The position numbers and the translations under genes were made by a program. Shown here one piece after another: positions 18,473-28,136 of a stretch of DNA of 64,000 nucleotides; the first letter of the stretch is position 1; every line of letters begins with the position of its first letter. This DNA comes from Blastomonas sp. AAP53 (GTDB lineage: Bacteria > Pseudomonadota > Alphaproteobacteria > Sphingomonadales > Sphingomonadaceae). The DNA lies in assembly GCF_000331245.1 (NCBI RefSeq), contig NZ_ANFZ01000009.1, positions 372,001-436,000 on the forward strand. Direction: 5' to 3'. The notes under the pieces were generated by a model. It searched no databases and was not told the origin of the DNA. It was given only the letters and a program-made list of their open reading frames with translations.

Positions 18473-19859
18473 AAGTTTTGACCTCATCGTGCTGGGCTCG
18501 GGCCCTGGCGGCTATGTTTCCGCGATCCGCGCGGCGCAGCTGGGCCTCAAGGTCGCGATCGTCGAGCGCGAGAAGCTGGGCGGCATCTGCCTCAACTGGG
18601 GCTGCATCCCCACCAAGGCGCTGCTGCGCACCTCGGAAATCTTCCACTACATGACCCATGCGGGCAATTACGGCCTGACCGCCGACAAGGTGGGCTATGA
18701 ACTCGACAAGATCGTCGCGCGCAGCCGGCAGGTCTCCGGCCAGCTCAACGCGGGCGTGAAGGGCCTGATGAAGAAGAACAAGATCGCGGTGGTCGAAGGC
18801 ACCGGCAAGCTGACCGGCAAGGGCAAGCTCACCGTCACGCAGGGCGACCAGACCCGTGAGCTCGAGGCCAAGGAGATCATCGTCGCCACCGGCGCGCGCG
18901 CGCGCGACCTGCCGTTCGCCAAGGCCGATGGCAAGCGCGTGTGGACCTATCGTCACGCGATGACCCCGACCGAAATGCCGAGCAAATTGCTGGTCATCGG
19001 ATCAGGCGCGATCGGCGTCGAGTTTGCCAGCTTCTACAGCGACATGGGCGCGGAAGTGACCATCGTCGAGATGCTCGACCGCATCCTGCCGGTGGAAGAC
19101 GCCGATGTCAGCGCGTTCATGGAAAAGGCGCTCAAGAAGCAGAAGATGACGATCCTCACCGGCGCGGGCGTCGAGGCGCTGGCCGACAATGGCAAGGGCG
19201 TCACCGCCAAGATCAAGACGAAGGACGGCAAGAGCGAGGAACACCAGTTCAGCCACGCCATCGTCGCGATCGGCATCGTGCCCAATACCGAGGATATCGG
19301 GCTCGAGGCGCTGGGCGTCGAGACGAACCGCGGCCATATCGTGGTCGACGGTTTCGGCCAGACCAACGTCCCCGGCATCCGCGCGATCGGCGATGTCACC
19401 GGCCCGCCGTGGCTGGCGCACAAGGCGAGCCACGAGGGCATCATCGCGGTCGAACATATCGCAGGGAAAAACCCGCACCCGTTCGAAACCTGGAACATCC
19501 CCGGCTGCACCTATTCGCGCCCCCAAGTCGCCAGCGTCGGGCTCACCGAGGCCAAGGCCAAGGAGGCCGGGCACGAGGTCAAGGTCGGCAACTTCCCCTT
19601 CATCGGCAACGGCAAGGCGATCGCGCTGGGCGAGGCCGAAGGCTTCATCAAGACCGTGTTCGACGCCAAGACCGGCGAACTGCTGGGCGCGCACATGATC
19701 GGCGCGGAAGTGACCGAACTCATCCAGGGCTATGTCATCGCCCGCCAGCTCGAGACCACAGAGGAAGAGCTGATGCACACAGTCTTCGCACATCCCACGC
19801 TGAGCGAGATGATGCACGAGGGTGTGTTGTCAGCTTATGGGCGGGCGATTCACTTCTAA
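18465..19859 (+). CDS. lpdA: Dihydrolipoyl dehydrogenase (E3)
   Basis: FAD/NAD flavoprotein reoxidising dihydrolipoamide in the pyruvate dehydrogenase and related complexes. 464 residues: FAD-binding LIVLGSGPGGYVSAIRAAQ at the N-terminus, redox disulfide GGICLNWGCIPTK (Cys42, Cys47), NAD-binding LVIGSGAIGVEFASFYSDMG, and the dimer-interface His-Glu in FAHPTLSEMMHEG near the C-terminus. It is downstream of the E2 gene in the same direction, with the DUF559 cassette and a membrane protein gene in between. Confidence 0.96.
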   Translation: MAESFDLIVLGSGPGGYVSAIRAAQLGLKVAIVEREKLGGICLNWGCIPTKALLRTSEIFHYMTHAGNYGLTADKVGYELDKIVARSRQVSGQLNAGVKGLMKKNKIAVVEGTGKLTGKGKLTVTQGDQTRELEAKEIIVATGARARDLPFAKADGKRVWTYRHAMTPTEMPSKLLVIGSGAIGVEFASFYSDMGAEVTIVEMLDRILPVEDADVSAFMEKALKKQKMTILTGAGVEALADNGKGVTAKIKTKDGKSEEHQFSHAIVAIGIVPNTEDIGLEALGVETNRGHIVVDGFGQTNVPGIRAIGDVTGPPWLAHKASHEGIIAVEHIAGKNPHPFETWNIPGCTYSRPQVASVGLTEAKAKEAGHEVKVGNFPFIGNGKAIALGEAEGFIKTVFDAKTGELLGAHMIGAEVTELIQGYVIARQLETTEEELMHTVFAHPTLSEMMHEGVLSAYGRAIHF

Positions 19860-19873
19860 TTGATGGGCAGGGC

Positions 19874-19902
19874 GCGGAGGGCATCGGAACCTTGCCCTCC
19901 GC
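19874..19902. terminator. Hairpin between convergent lpdA and LuxR/DUF4019 genes
   Basis: Perfect 10-bp stem GCGGAGGGCA (19874-19883) with TGCCCTCCGC (19893-19902) and a 9-base loop, lying between two stop codons. It lacks a strong T run on either strand, so termination may be weak or Rho-assisted. Confidence 0.55.
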
Positions 19903-19915
19903 TGCTTGTCCAAAA

Positions 19916-20722
19916 TCAGCCTACAGTAACTCCCACAACGACCCATTTCCCATCCTCGCGGTCGAGCGTCACCGTTTCCACCGCCTGCTGCCTGTTCGCA
20001 TAGACCGTGCGGAACTTGATGACTTCGTAGCCTGCGGGCGGGGCGGGGAGGTTTTGTTGGCTGATCAGGGTGCGCGAGACGGTGGTGCCGTAGCGGGCGA
20101 AGACCTCTTCGGAGACCTGGGTCCAGATCTGCAGCGTGTTGAGCTTGCGGAAGGCGGTGCCGGTGGCGGCGTAACTGTCTTCCCAGCGTTTCTGTTCGAT
20201 CATCGTCAGGAAGGCGCGGGCGGCGTTCACCACTTCGGGGGTTACCGGCTCCGATGGCGCATCCTGCCCCACATCCTGAAACGCGATCTGGGTCGGGGCA
20301 GGGGTGGCGTTCGTCGGCGCCGTAGTGGTGAACGGCAATGTCGTGAGGGCCAGCAGGCCGAAGGCGAGGGTCATGAGAACTCCTGTCAGGATCAGGGAGC
20401 GGTTTCGCTCCGCGCCGGGGGTCGGCGCACTCTCCTGATCGGCGGTCGGCGCGCGCAGATCATCCCCGATTGCGTTGTGTCCCAAATATTCGGGGGTAAC
20501 ACTCCCGCCCTCGGCGGCCAGCAACAGCCGCGCGGCCTCTCGGCTGCTCGAGACCGCCATCTTGCGCCGCGCATCGCGCAGCCGCTCGTTGATCGTGTGC
20601 ACCGACAGCCCCAGCGTGCGCGCAATCGACTTGGCGTCGTGCCCGCGCACGATCAGGCGGAGCGTCTGCTTTTCCTTCTCGGTCAGCGATCCGAGCCAGT
20701 CCGTCATCGATGTGTCCATCAT
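19916..20722 (-). CDS. Membrane-anchored LuxR-type HTH regulator with DUF4019 domain
   Basis: 268 residues. N-terminal LuxR/GerE helix-turn-helix: LTEKEKQTLRLIVRGHDAKSI, then ARTLGLSVHTINERLRDARRKM. A linker of about 45 residues follows, then one transmembrane helix (SLILTGVLMTLAFGLLALTTL, about residues 110-130) and a C-terminal region of about 130 residues resembling DUF4019 (AARAFLTMIEQKRWEDSYAAT... IKFRTVYANRQQAVETVTLDR), predicted periplasmic. There is no receiver domain. ToxR-like topology suggests an envelope signal read directly to DNA. Start chosen at 20722 (MMDTSMTDW); 23 more codons are open upstream. Divergent from a secreted amidohydrolase gene. Confidence 0.8.
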   Translation of the reverse strand: MMDTSMTDWLGSLTEKEKQTLRLIVRGHDAKSIARTLGLSVHTINERLRDARRKMAVSSSREAARLLLAAEGGSVTPEYLGHNAIGDDLRAPTADQESAPTPGAERNRSLILTGVLMTLAFGLLALTTLPFTTTAPTNATPAPTQIAFQDVGQDAPSEPVTPEVVNAARAFLTMIEQKRWEDSYAATGTAFRKLNTLQIWTQVSEEVFARYGTTVSRTLISQQNLPAPPAGYEVIKFRTVYANRQQAVETVTLDREDGKWVVVGVTVG

Positions 20723-20872
20723 GGCATCGATGCTAGGCCGCAGCGATCGGGCCAGCCACCCCCAAAAATTTGTAGGTTCAGTGCAGTCCACCCGGTTTCG
20801 CTTGCCAGTGCCGTAGGGCGCTGTAATCCTCGGGTCATAGAATATGCGGCAGGGGCCGATCAGGGGATCATC

Positions 20873-22165
20873 ATGAAAACAGAAGCTTTTTCCATCGCAG
20901 CGGCGCTCGCCATGTCAGTCCTCGCAGCGCCGGTGCACGCGCAGGATGCTCCGCAACGATCGGTCATCACCGCAGCGAACATGATCGATGTCACCACCGG
21001 CAAGGTGACCGAGTTCCCCGCAATCTTCACCGAAAACGGCCGCATCACCTCGATCGCCGATGCGCGCACGGTGCGCTGGGGATCGGACGTCACGCATATC
21101 GACCTGTCGGGCAAGACGCTGCTGCCGGGCCTGATCGACATGCACGTGCACCTCGACAGCTCGCCGACCTATGGCGGGTACAACAGCCTGCAGTTCACCG
21201 ACCGCTTCTGGAGCTTCGTCGCCGCATCGAACGCACGCGCGATGCTCGACGCCGGGTTCACCACGGTGCGCAATGTGGGCTCCGAAGGCTATAACGATGT
21301 CGCGCTGAAGCAGGCGATCGGCGAGGGCTGGGCGATGGGTCCGCGCATCGTGCCCGCTGCGCACTCGATTGGCGCGACCGGTGGCCATTGCGACCAGACG
21401 TACCTGCCGCCCTCGTTCGCGGCAAAGTCGCCTGCGGTCGGCGATGGCCCTGTCGAACTGCGCCAGAAGGTGCGCGAGCAGCGCAAATATGGCGCAGAGG
21501 TGATCAAGGTCTGCGCCACTGGCGGGGTGTTCTCGCGCAACACCGAGCCCGGCCAGCAGCAGCTGTCCGAAGAGGAACTGCGCGCGATTGCCGATGAGGC
21601 GCATCAATGGGGTCTCAAGGTCGCAGCGCACGCGCATGGTGCCAGCGGCATCAAGGCGGCGATCCGTGCGGGCATCGACACCATCGAGCATGTCAGCCTG
21701 GTCGATGACGAGGGGATCAGGCTCGCGACCGAACGCAAGCAGCCGGTGTGGTTCGCGATGGACATCTTCAACACCGATTACACCCAGGCCGAAGGCGCCA
21801 AGAACGGCGTGATGGAAGACAATCTGCGCAAGGACCGCGAAGTGGCGCAGATCCAGCGCGACAACTTCCGCAAGGCGCATCGCGCGGGTGTGAAGATGGT
21901 GTTCGCCACCGACGCCGGCGTGATGCCGCATGCCACCGCTGCGGGCCAGTTCAAGGTGATGGTCGAATACGGCATGACCCCGCTGGAGGCGATCCGCGCG
22001 GCGACGGTGAACGCCGCTGAGGCGCTCGGCCAGACGGCGGATGTCGGCGCCATTGCGGTCGGGCGCTATGCCGATATCATCGCGGTGGATGGCGATCCGC
22101 TGGCCGATGTGCGCGAGCTGGAGACCGTCGACGCGGTAGTGCAGGGGGGCGTGCAAATCCGCTGA
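20873..22165 (+). CDS. Exported amidohydrolase (imidazolonepropionase/Xaa-Pro dipeptidase-like)
   Basis: 430 residues with a signal peptide ending APVHAQ (about residue 24). Metal-dependent amidohydrolase hallmarks are intact: LIDMHVHLDS (HxH), carboxylated Lys in AEVIKVCATGG, metal His in KVAAHAHG and TIEHVSL, and the catalytic Asp in FATDAGVMPH. The GGHCDQTYLP segment is typical of the exported dipeptidase/prolidase-like subgroup. ATG at 20873 is preceded by AGGGGAT. The frame stays open for nearly 2 kb upstream, but this is antisense- or shadow-type sequence over lpdA and the LuxR gene. Substrate unknown; peptides or lactams are likely. Confidence 0.87.
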   Translation: MKTEAFSIAAALAMSVLAAPVHAQDAPQRSVITAANMIDVTTGKVTEFPAIFTENGRITSIADARTVRWGSDVTHIDLSGKTLLPGLIDMHVHLDSSPTYGGYNSLQFTDRFWSFVAASNARAMLDAGFTTVRNVGSEGYNDVALKQAIGEGWAMGPRIVPAAHSIGATGGHCDQTYLPPSFAAKSPAVGDGPVELRQKVREQRKYGAEVIKVCATGGVFSRNTEPGQQQLSEEELRAIADEAHQWGLKVAAHAHGASGIKAAIRAGIDTIEHVSLVDDEGIRLATERKQPVWFAMDIFNTDYTQAEGAKNGVMEDNLRKDREVAQIQRDNFRKAHRAGVKMVFATDAGVMPHATAAGQFKVMVEYGMTPLEAIRAATVNAAEALGQTADVGAIAVGRYADIIAVDGDPLADVRELETVDAVVQGGVQIR

Positions 22166-22269
22166 TCGGTTGTGCGGTAAATTGCCGCAACACCTGCGCA
22201 AATCCGCTTTCACGCCACCCAGCGCGGTGCTAATTGCTGCGCACAATTTGCTTTCTGGGGAGATAAGCA

Positions 22270-23569
<1,300 letters not shown>

Positions 23570-23590
23570 ACCCGCTGGCGCTCAGCGGCC

Positions 23591-24778
23591 TCAGTTGCCG
23601 TGCTTGCGCACCAGCTCGCGCATCGCATCGTCCAGCCCTTCGATCGTCAGCGGATACATGCGGTCCTTCATCAGATCCTTGATCATCCGCACCGACTGCG
23701 AATAGCCCCACTGGTTCTCCGGCACGGGGTTCAGCCAGGCGGCGGCAGGATAGGTGTTGGCAACCCGCTGCATCCACACCGCGCCCGCCTCGTCGTTGAA
23801 ATGCTCGACCGATCCGCCCGGATGGCTGATCTCATAGGGGCTCATCGAGGCATCGCCGACGAAGATGACCTTATAGTCGTGCCCGTATTTGTGCAGGATA
23901 TCCCAGGTGTTGGTCCGCTCGGTAAAGCGGCGGCGGTTATCCTTCCACACGCCTTCGTACAGGCAGTTGTGGAAATAGAAGAATTCGAGATTCTTGAACT
24001 CGGTCTTCGCTGCCGAGAACAGCTCCTCGCACAGCTTGATGAACGGGTCCATCGATCCGCCGACATCGAGGAACAGCAGCAGCTTGACCGCATTGTGCCG
24101 CTCGGGCCGCATGCGGATATCGAGCCAGCCCTGACGCGCGGTGCCATCGATCGTGCCATCGATGTCGAGCTCGTCCGCAACGCCCTCGCGCGCGAACCGG
24201 CGCAGGCGGCGCAGCGCGACCTTGATGTTGCGGGTGCCCAGCTGCCGGGTGTCGTCGAGGTTCTGGAACTCGCGCTTTTCCCAGACCTTGATCGCGCTCT
24301 TGTGCTTGCTCTCGCCGCCGATGCGCACGCCTTCGGGGTTGTAGCCGGAATTGCCGAACGGGCTGGTGCCGCCGGTGCCGATCCACTTGTTGCCGCCCTG
24401 ATGGCGCTTTTCCTGCTCCTCGAGCCGTTTCTTCAGCGTCTCCATGATCTCTTCCCACGATCCCAGCGACTTGATCTTTTCCATCTCCTCTTCGGAGAGG
24501 AATTTTTCGGCAACCGCCTTCAGCCAATCTTCGGGAATTTCGGCGCTGTCGTTGCCCTGGAACGTGGTCTCCAGCCCCTTGAACACCTTGGCGAACACCT
24601 GGTCGAACCGGTCGAGCAGGCCTTCGTCCTTCACCAGCGTGGCGCGAGAGAGATAATAGAATTCTTCCGGGCTGCGATCGATGACCTCGCTGTGCAGCGC
24701 CTCGAGCAGGACCAGATGCTCCTTCAGCGACACCGATATGCCGGCGCTGCGCAATTCGTCCATGAAAGAAAAGAACAT
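23591..24778 (-). CDS. VWA domain-containing protein, CoxE-like
   Basis: 395 residues. N-terminus FFSFMDELRSAGISVSLKEH is characteristic of the CoxE/YehP-like family. The von Willebrand A domain occupies the C-terminal half, with a MIDAS-like motif changed to LFLDVGGSMDP (D-x-G-G-S; canonical D-x-S-x-S has Ser where Gly occurs here). These proteins usually work with a MoxR AAA ATPase in metal-enzyme or complex maturation. The MoxR gene here is about 1.6 kb upstream on the same strand, with a chemoreceptor gene on the other strand between. Confidence 0.85.
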   Translation of the reverse strand: MFFSFMDELRSAGISVSLKEHLVLLEALHSEVIDRSPEEFYYLSRATLVKDEGLLDRFDQVFAKVFKGLETTFQGNDSAEIPEDWLKAVAEKFLSEEEMEKIKSLGSWEEIMETLKKRLEEQEKRHQGGNKWIGTGGTSPFGNSGYNPEGVRIGGESKHKSAIKVWEKREFQNLDDTRQLGTRNIKVALRRLRRFAREGVADELDIDGTIDGTARQGWLDIRMRPERHNAVKLLLFLDVGGSMDPFIKLCEELFSAAKTEFKNLEFFYFHNCLYEGVWKDNRRRFTERTNTWDILHKYGHDYKVIFVGDASMSPYEISHPGGSVEHFNDEAGAVWMQRVANTYPAAAWLNPVPENQWGYSQSVRMIKDLMKDRMYPLTIEGLDDAMRELVRKHGN

Positions 24779-24888
24779 CGGTCGCGCTTCCCTGCTATTG
24801 CTGCTTTACGTTCGCGTTAGGGGCACGATGCCGATTGCCAGGCGATCTGGCAAGCTCCAAGCGCACCGGCACATGGTCTTCACGCCAC

Positions 24889-24915
24889 CTTAACCATCTT
24901 GGCGTAAGGGTTAAG
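24889..24915. promoter_or_regulatory. TTAACC inverted repeat, CtrA-like half-site
   Basis: Perfect 7-bp inverted repeat CTTAACC (24889-24895) and GGTTAAG (24909-24915), 13 bases apart, ending 24 bases before the chemoreceptor-like start. TTAACCAT is the half-site form of the CtrA box known in alphaproteobacteria. Assignment to CtrA is inference. Confidence 0.4.
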
Positions 24916-24939
24916 TCATTGCACTGACAAGGGTCAATC

Positions 24940-26340
24940 ATGCATCAGCATCGCACCGTCAATCCCGAGAGCGATGCCATTCAGGACATGGCCGAAGGCT
25001 GCGGCGAATCGGTGATCGGGTCTAGCCGGGTCGGTGGGATCGTCGGATCTGTCCGCGAGCGAATGGCCCTGCTGGGTGAAAAGCGCTCCTATCTCGAAAC
25101 GATTGCCCGCAACCTGTCGGATGAGCAGGAACAGGTGGTCATTGCCACCAACACCGCCCGCCGCAAGAGCCAGGCCGCTTTCGACAATCTGGAGATAAGC
25201 TCGGAGACGATGCAGGTGTCTGCTTTGGAGCTGCACGATCTGATTGCGCTGATCCAGGGCCTGGGCGAGGATGTCAAGCGGTTCGCCAACGCCATGGCAG
25301 ACGTGGTGACCGCCAGCCAGACCATCGACTCGATTGCACGATCGACCAACATGTTGGCGCTGAATGCCGCGATCGAGGCGGAGCGTGCGGGCCCAGCGGG
25401 CGCGACCTTCGCGGTCGTGGCAGCCGAAGTGAAGAAGCTCGCGCAGGATACGCGGCAGGTTACCGACCGGATATCGACAACCATGCATTCGCTCGGCACC
25501 GAGGCAAGCCGCTTTGTGTCGCAAGTCGAACGCGGCGTCGATCAAAGCCGCAGCGCGCAACGGCATTTCGAGACGATAGATGCCGCGATCAAGCAGGCCG
25601 GAGCCATGGTGCGCGATGTCGCGACCCAGACCGACGCCATTGCCGAATCCAGCGCCGGTGTTCGTTCGGACACCGGAGAACTGTGCGACAACCTGTTTGT
25701 GTTCATGGAGGATGTCGCCGGATGCAGCTCGCATCTCGACGATGCTCTCGGGCAGACGGTTGCGCTGGAGGCGCTGTCGAACGTGGTGTTCAACAAGCTG
25801 CTGCACACCGGCCTTTCGCACCGCGACAATCCGTTCGTCGAGCTGGCGATCGACACATGTGACGAGATCAGGGGGATTATCGAGACCGCGATCGACGACG
25901 GATCACTGGCGATGGAGGATGTCTTCGACCGCGAGTACAAGCCGCGCAGCGAACCCAACATCGAGCGGTTCGACAATCGTTTCAACCAGTTTGCGGATGA
26001 CCGCATCCGTCCGATCCTCAACCGCTTCTGGGGCGAGGATACGCAAACATACGGGGCGGTCATTTCCAACCAGGATGGCTATCTGCCCACCCACATCACC
26101 GCGCGCTCGCACGCGCCGACGGGCGATGCGCAGCACGATACCGCACATTGCCGCAACCGCATGATCGTGCTGGACCGGACAACGCGTGAAGCGCTCGCGC
26201 ACAGGGCCGACCGATATTACGCCGGAGTGTATCGCTTCGAACCTGTCGCCGGTGAAGGGTCCATCCTGCGCAATATCTTCGTGCCGCTCTGGATCAAGGG
26301 CCAGTATTGGGGCAATTTCGAGCTTGCCTATATCCGCTGA
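24940..26340 (+). CDS. Soluble methyl-accepting chemotaxis-like protein
   Basis: 466 residues, no transmembrane helix. The conserved hairpin-tip region of MCPs is present as IARSTNMLALNAAIEAERAGPAGATFAVVAAEVKKLAQDT (about residues 128-170). The last ~120 residues form a PAS/Cache-like ligand domain seen at the C-terminus of some cytoplasmic receptors: YGAVISNQDGYLPTHI, GDAQHDTAHCRNRMIVLD, then YRFE...GSILRNIFVPLWIKGQYWGNFELAY. No cheA/cheW/cheR genes are nearby. It lies between the MoxR and VWA genes on the opposite strand. Confidence 0.88.
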   Translation: MHQHRTVNPESDAIQDMAEGCGESVIGSSRVGGIVGSVRERMALLGEKRSYLETIARNLSDEQEQVVIATNTARRKSQAAFDNLEISSETMQVSALELHDLIALIQGLGEDVKRFANAMADVVTASQTIDSIARSTNMLALNAAIEAERAGPAGATFAVVAAEVKKLAQDTRQVTDRISTTMHSLGTEASRFVSQVERGVDQSRSAQRHFETIDAAIKQAGAMVRDVATQTDAIAESSAGVRSDTGELCDNLFVFMEDVAGCSSHLDDALGQTVALEALSNVVFNKLLHTGLSHRDNPFVELAIDTCDEIRGIIETAIDDGSLAMEDVFDREYKPRSEPNIERFDNRFNQFADDRIRPILNRFWGEDTQTYGAVISNQDGYLPTHITARSHAPTGDAQHDTAHCRNRMIVLDRTTREALAHRADRYYAGVYRFEPVAGEGSILRNIFVPLWIKGQYWGNFELAYIR

Positions 26341-26361
26341 GCAGCGGCGGCTGAAGGCCGA

Positions 26362-27204
26362 TCAGCTGTTGCGGCGGGACATGAAGGCCAGTCGCTCGAA
26401 CAGCATCACATCCTGTTCGTTCTTCAGCAGCGCGCCGTGCAATGGCGGGATCGCCTTGCTGGGATCGCGTGACTGAAGGACTTCCAGTGGCATGTCTTCG
26501 TGCAGCAGCAGCTTGAGCCAGTCGAGCAGTTCGCTGGTCGACGGCTTCTTCTTGAGGCCGGGCACCTCGCGAACATCGTAGAAGATTTCGAGCGCCTTCT
26601 GCACCAGGATCTTCTGAATGCCGGGGAAGTGGACGTCGATGATCGCCTGCATCGTCTCGCGGTCAGGGAACTTGATATAATGGAAGAAACAACGGCGCAG
26701 GAACGCGTCGGGCAGTTCCTTTTCATTGTTCGAGGTGATGACGACGATCGGGCGTTCCTTGGCCTTCACCAGCTCCTTGGTCTCGTAGACATAGAATTCC
26801 ATGCGATCGAGTTCCTGCAACAGATCGTTGGGAAACTCGATATCCGCCTTGTCGATCTCGTCGATCAGCAGCACGGGCAGTTCGGGCGCGGTGAACGCCT
26901 CCCACAACTTGCCCTTCCGGATGTAATTGGCAATGTCATGGACGCGCTCGTCACCCAGTTGGCCGTCGCGAAGCCGCGCGACCGCATCATATTCGTACAG
27001 GCCCTGTTGCGCCTTGGTGGTGGATTTGATGTTCCATTCGATCAGCGGCGCCTTGGCCGCGGCGGCGATCTGGTGTGCCAGCACGGTCTTGCCGGTGCCA
27101 GGCTCACCCTTGACGAGGAGCGGACGACGAAGCGCAACTGCGGCGTTCACCGCTACCTTCAGATCGTCGGTTGCAACGTAATCGCTGGTGCCTTCAAAGC
27201 GCAT
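26362..27204 (-). CDS. MoxR-family AAA+ ATPase
   Basis: 280 residues. Walker A VKGEPGTGKT (residues 31-40), Walker B PVLLIDEIDKAD, sensor 1 VVITSNNEKELPDAFLRRC. Members act as chaperones inserting cofactors or remodelling complexes with a VWA partner, here presumably the CoxE-like protein further downstream on the same strand. Convergent with the chemoreceptor gene (21 bases between stops). Confidence 0.92.
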   Translation of the reverse strand: MRFEGTSDYVATDDLKVAVNAAVALRRPLLVKGEPGTGKTVLAHQIAAAAKAPLIEWNIKSTTKAQQGLYEYDAVARLRDGQLGDERVHDIANYIRKGKLWEAFTAPELPVLLIDEIDKADIEFPNDLLQELDRMEFYVYETKELVKAKERPIVVITSNNEKELPDAFLRRCFFHYIKFPDRETMQAIIDVHFPGIQKILVQKALEIFYDVREVPGLKKKPSTSELLDWLKLLLHEDMPLEVLQSRDPSKAIPPLHGALLKNEQDVMLFERLAFMSRRNS

Positions 27205-27226
27205 GACGAGGGCCTTCCTGCCGCTG

Positions 27227-27242
27227 TTAACTGGTTGGTTAA
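27227..27242. promoter_or_regulatory. Paired TTAA motif upstream of moxR-like gene
   Basis: TTAA (27227-27230) and TTAA (27239-27242), both within GTTAAC/GGTTAAG context, 22 to 38 bases before the MoxR start. Spacing is 8 bases, one more than the canonical CtrA TTAA-N7-TTAA, so CtrA binding is doubtful. Confidence 0.25.
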
Positions 27243-27324
27243 GCGATAGGGGCGTTGCTGCGGATTGGCAAGCGTGCAGACGATCTGCGCTTTACGTTTA
27301 CGTTTGCGTCAGGCGGAGGAGCGC

Positions 27325-28017
27325 TCAGACGCCGTCCTGCAAGCGGCGCGCCATCGCGCGTTCGGCCAGCATGTCCCAGAACTGGCGATGCTGCAGCAGC
27401 ATTTGGGACGCGCCAAACCCGATGGCGCGGCCGATTGCGCCATTGGCACTGAGCTCGTGTGCCATTTCCAGGGTTTCATCGGGCGTAGGCAGCGCGCACG
27501 GGCGAACATCCAGGCTGGTGCGATCAGCGATGATGTCCATCACGGTGCGGACATGGACCCAGTCGAGCGCCAATGCAAAGGCAGCGCCCAGTGCGCATCC
27601 CTGCCGGTCGGACTGCGACAGGGCATTGAGCGCGCCGCGCAGGTTGATGATGGCAGGGGTGCATTTGTCTTGCCCCGGTGTGCTGGTGATCGGACCTGCG
27701 GCGACGGTCAGCCGGGTCAGCAATGCGCGCTCACCGACAAAGGCTTCACAGGCATGGGCCAGCCATTTGCCTACATTCGGGTCGGCGCTGCGCGTTGCGG
27801 CATAATCGATCAGGCCAGGATAGCGCCCGTGCAGCAGGCACAGGTAATGCGCGGCGTCGGCCAGATCGACGGCACGGGCCGGGTTGGCCCGGTCGGTCAG
27901 TGCGATGACGAAGTCATGCGTCGCGCTCGTTCCCTGATCGAGCGCAGCCACCAGCGACCGTGGTGAAACGGCTTCTGGCTGAGCGCGATCGAAGGCTCCG
28001 GGCGAAATGAACGACAC
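27325..28017 (-). CDS. Conserved hypothetical protein, sphingomonad type
   Basis: 230 residues, mostly alpha-helical, no signal peptide or membrane segment. Contains LADAAHYLCLLHGRYPGLIDYAA near residue 55 and a long central helix pair. It looks like a family restricted to Sphingomonadales that I believe is catalogued as DUF6975, though I am not certain. Monocistronic between moxR and aroB; function unknown. Confidence 0.68.
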   Translation of the reverse strand: MSFISPGAFDRAQPEAVSPRSLVAALDQGTSATHDFVIALTDRANPARAVDLADAAHYLCLLHGRYPGLIDYAATRSADPNVGKWLAHACEAFVGERALLTRLTVAAGPITSTPGQDKCTPAIINLRGALNALSQSDRQGCALGAAFALALDWVHVRTVMDIIADRTSLDVRPCALPTPDETLEMAHELSANGAIGRAIGFGASQMLLQHRQFWDMLAERAMARRLQDGV

Positions 28018-28136
28018 GATGCACTATCCCTGCATGGTTGGGCGCGGCGGCGATACGGTGTGGTAGGCAAGCGCGCAGCCTGCCCCCACAGGTCCGCCCT
28101 AACCGATCAGCCTAAAGAGTTCGTTTACGCCGGCCG

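Noticed and set aside
18941-20872. Very long open frame continuing upstream of the amidohydrolase gene
   Set aside because: It runs through lpdA in another frame and antisense to the LuxR/DUF4019 gene, is extremely Arg/Gly/His-rich, and a signal peptide with a ribosome binding site marks the true start at 20873.
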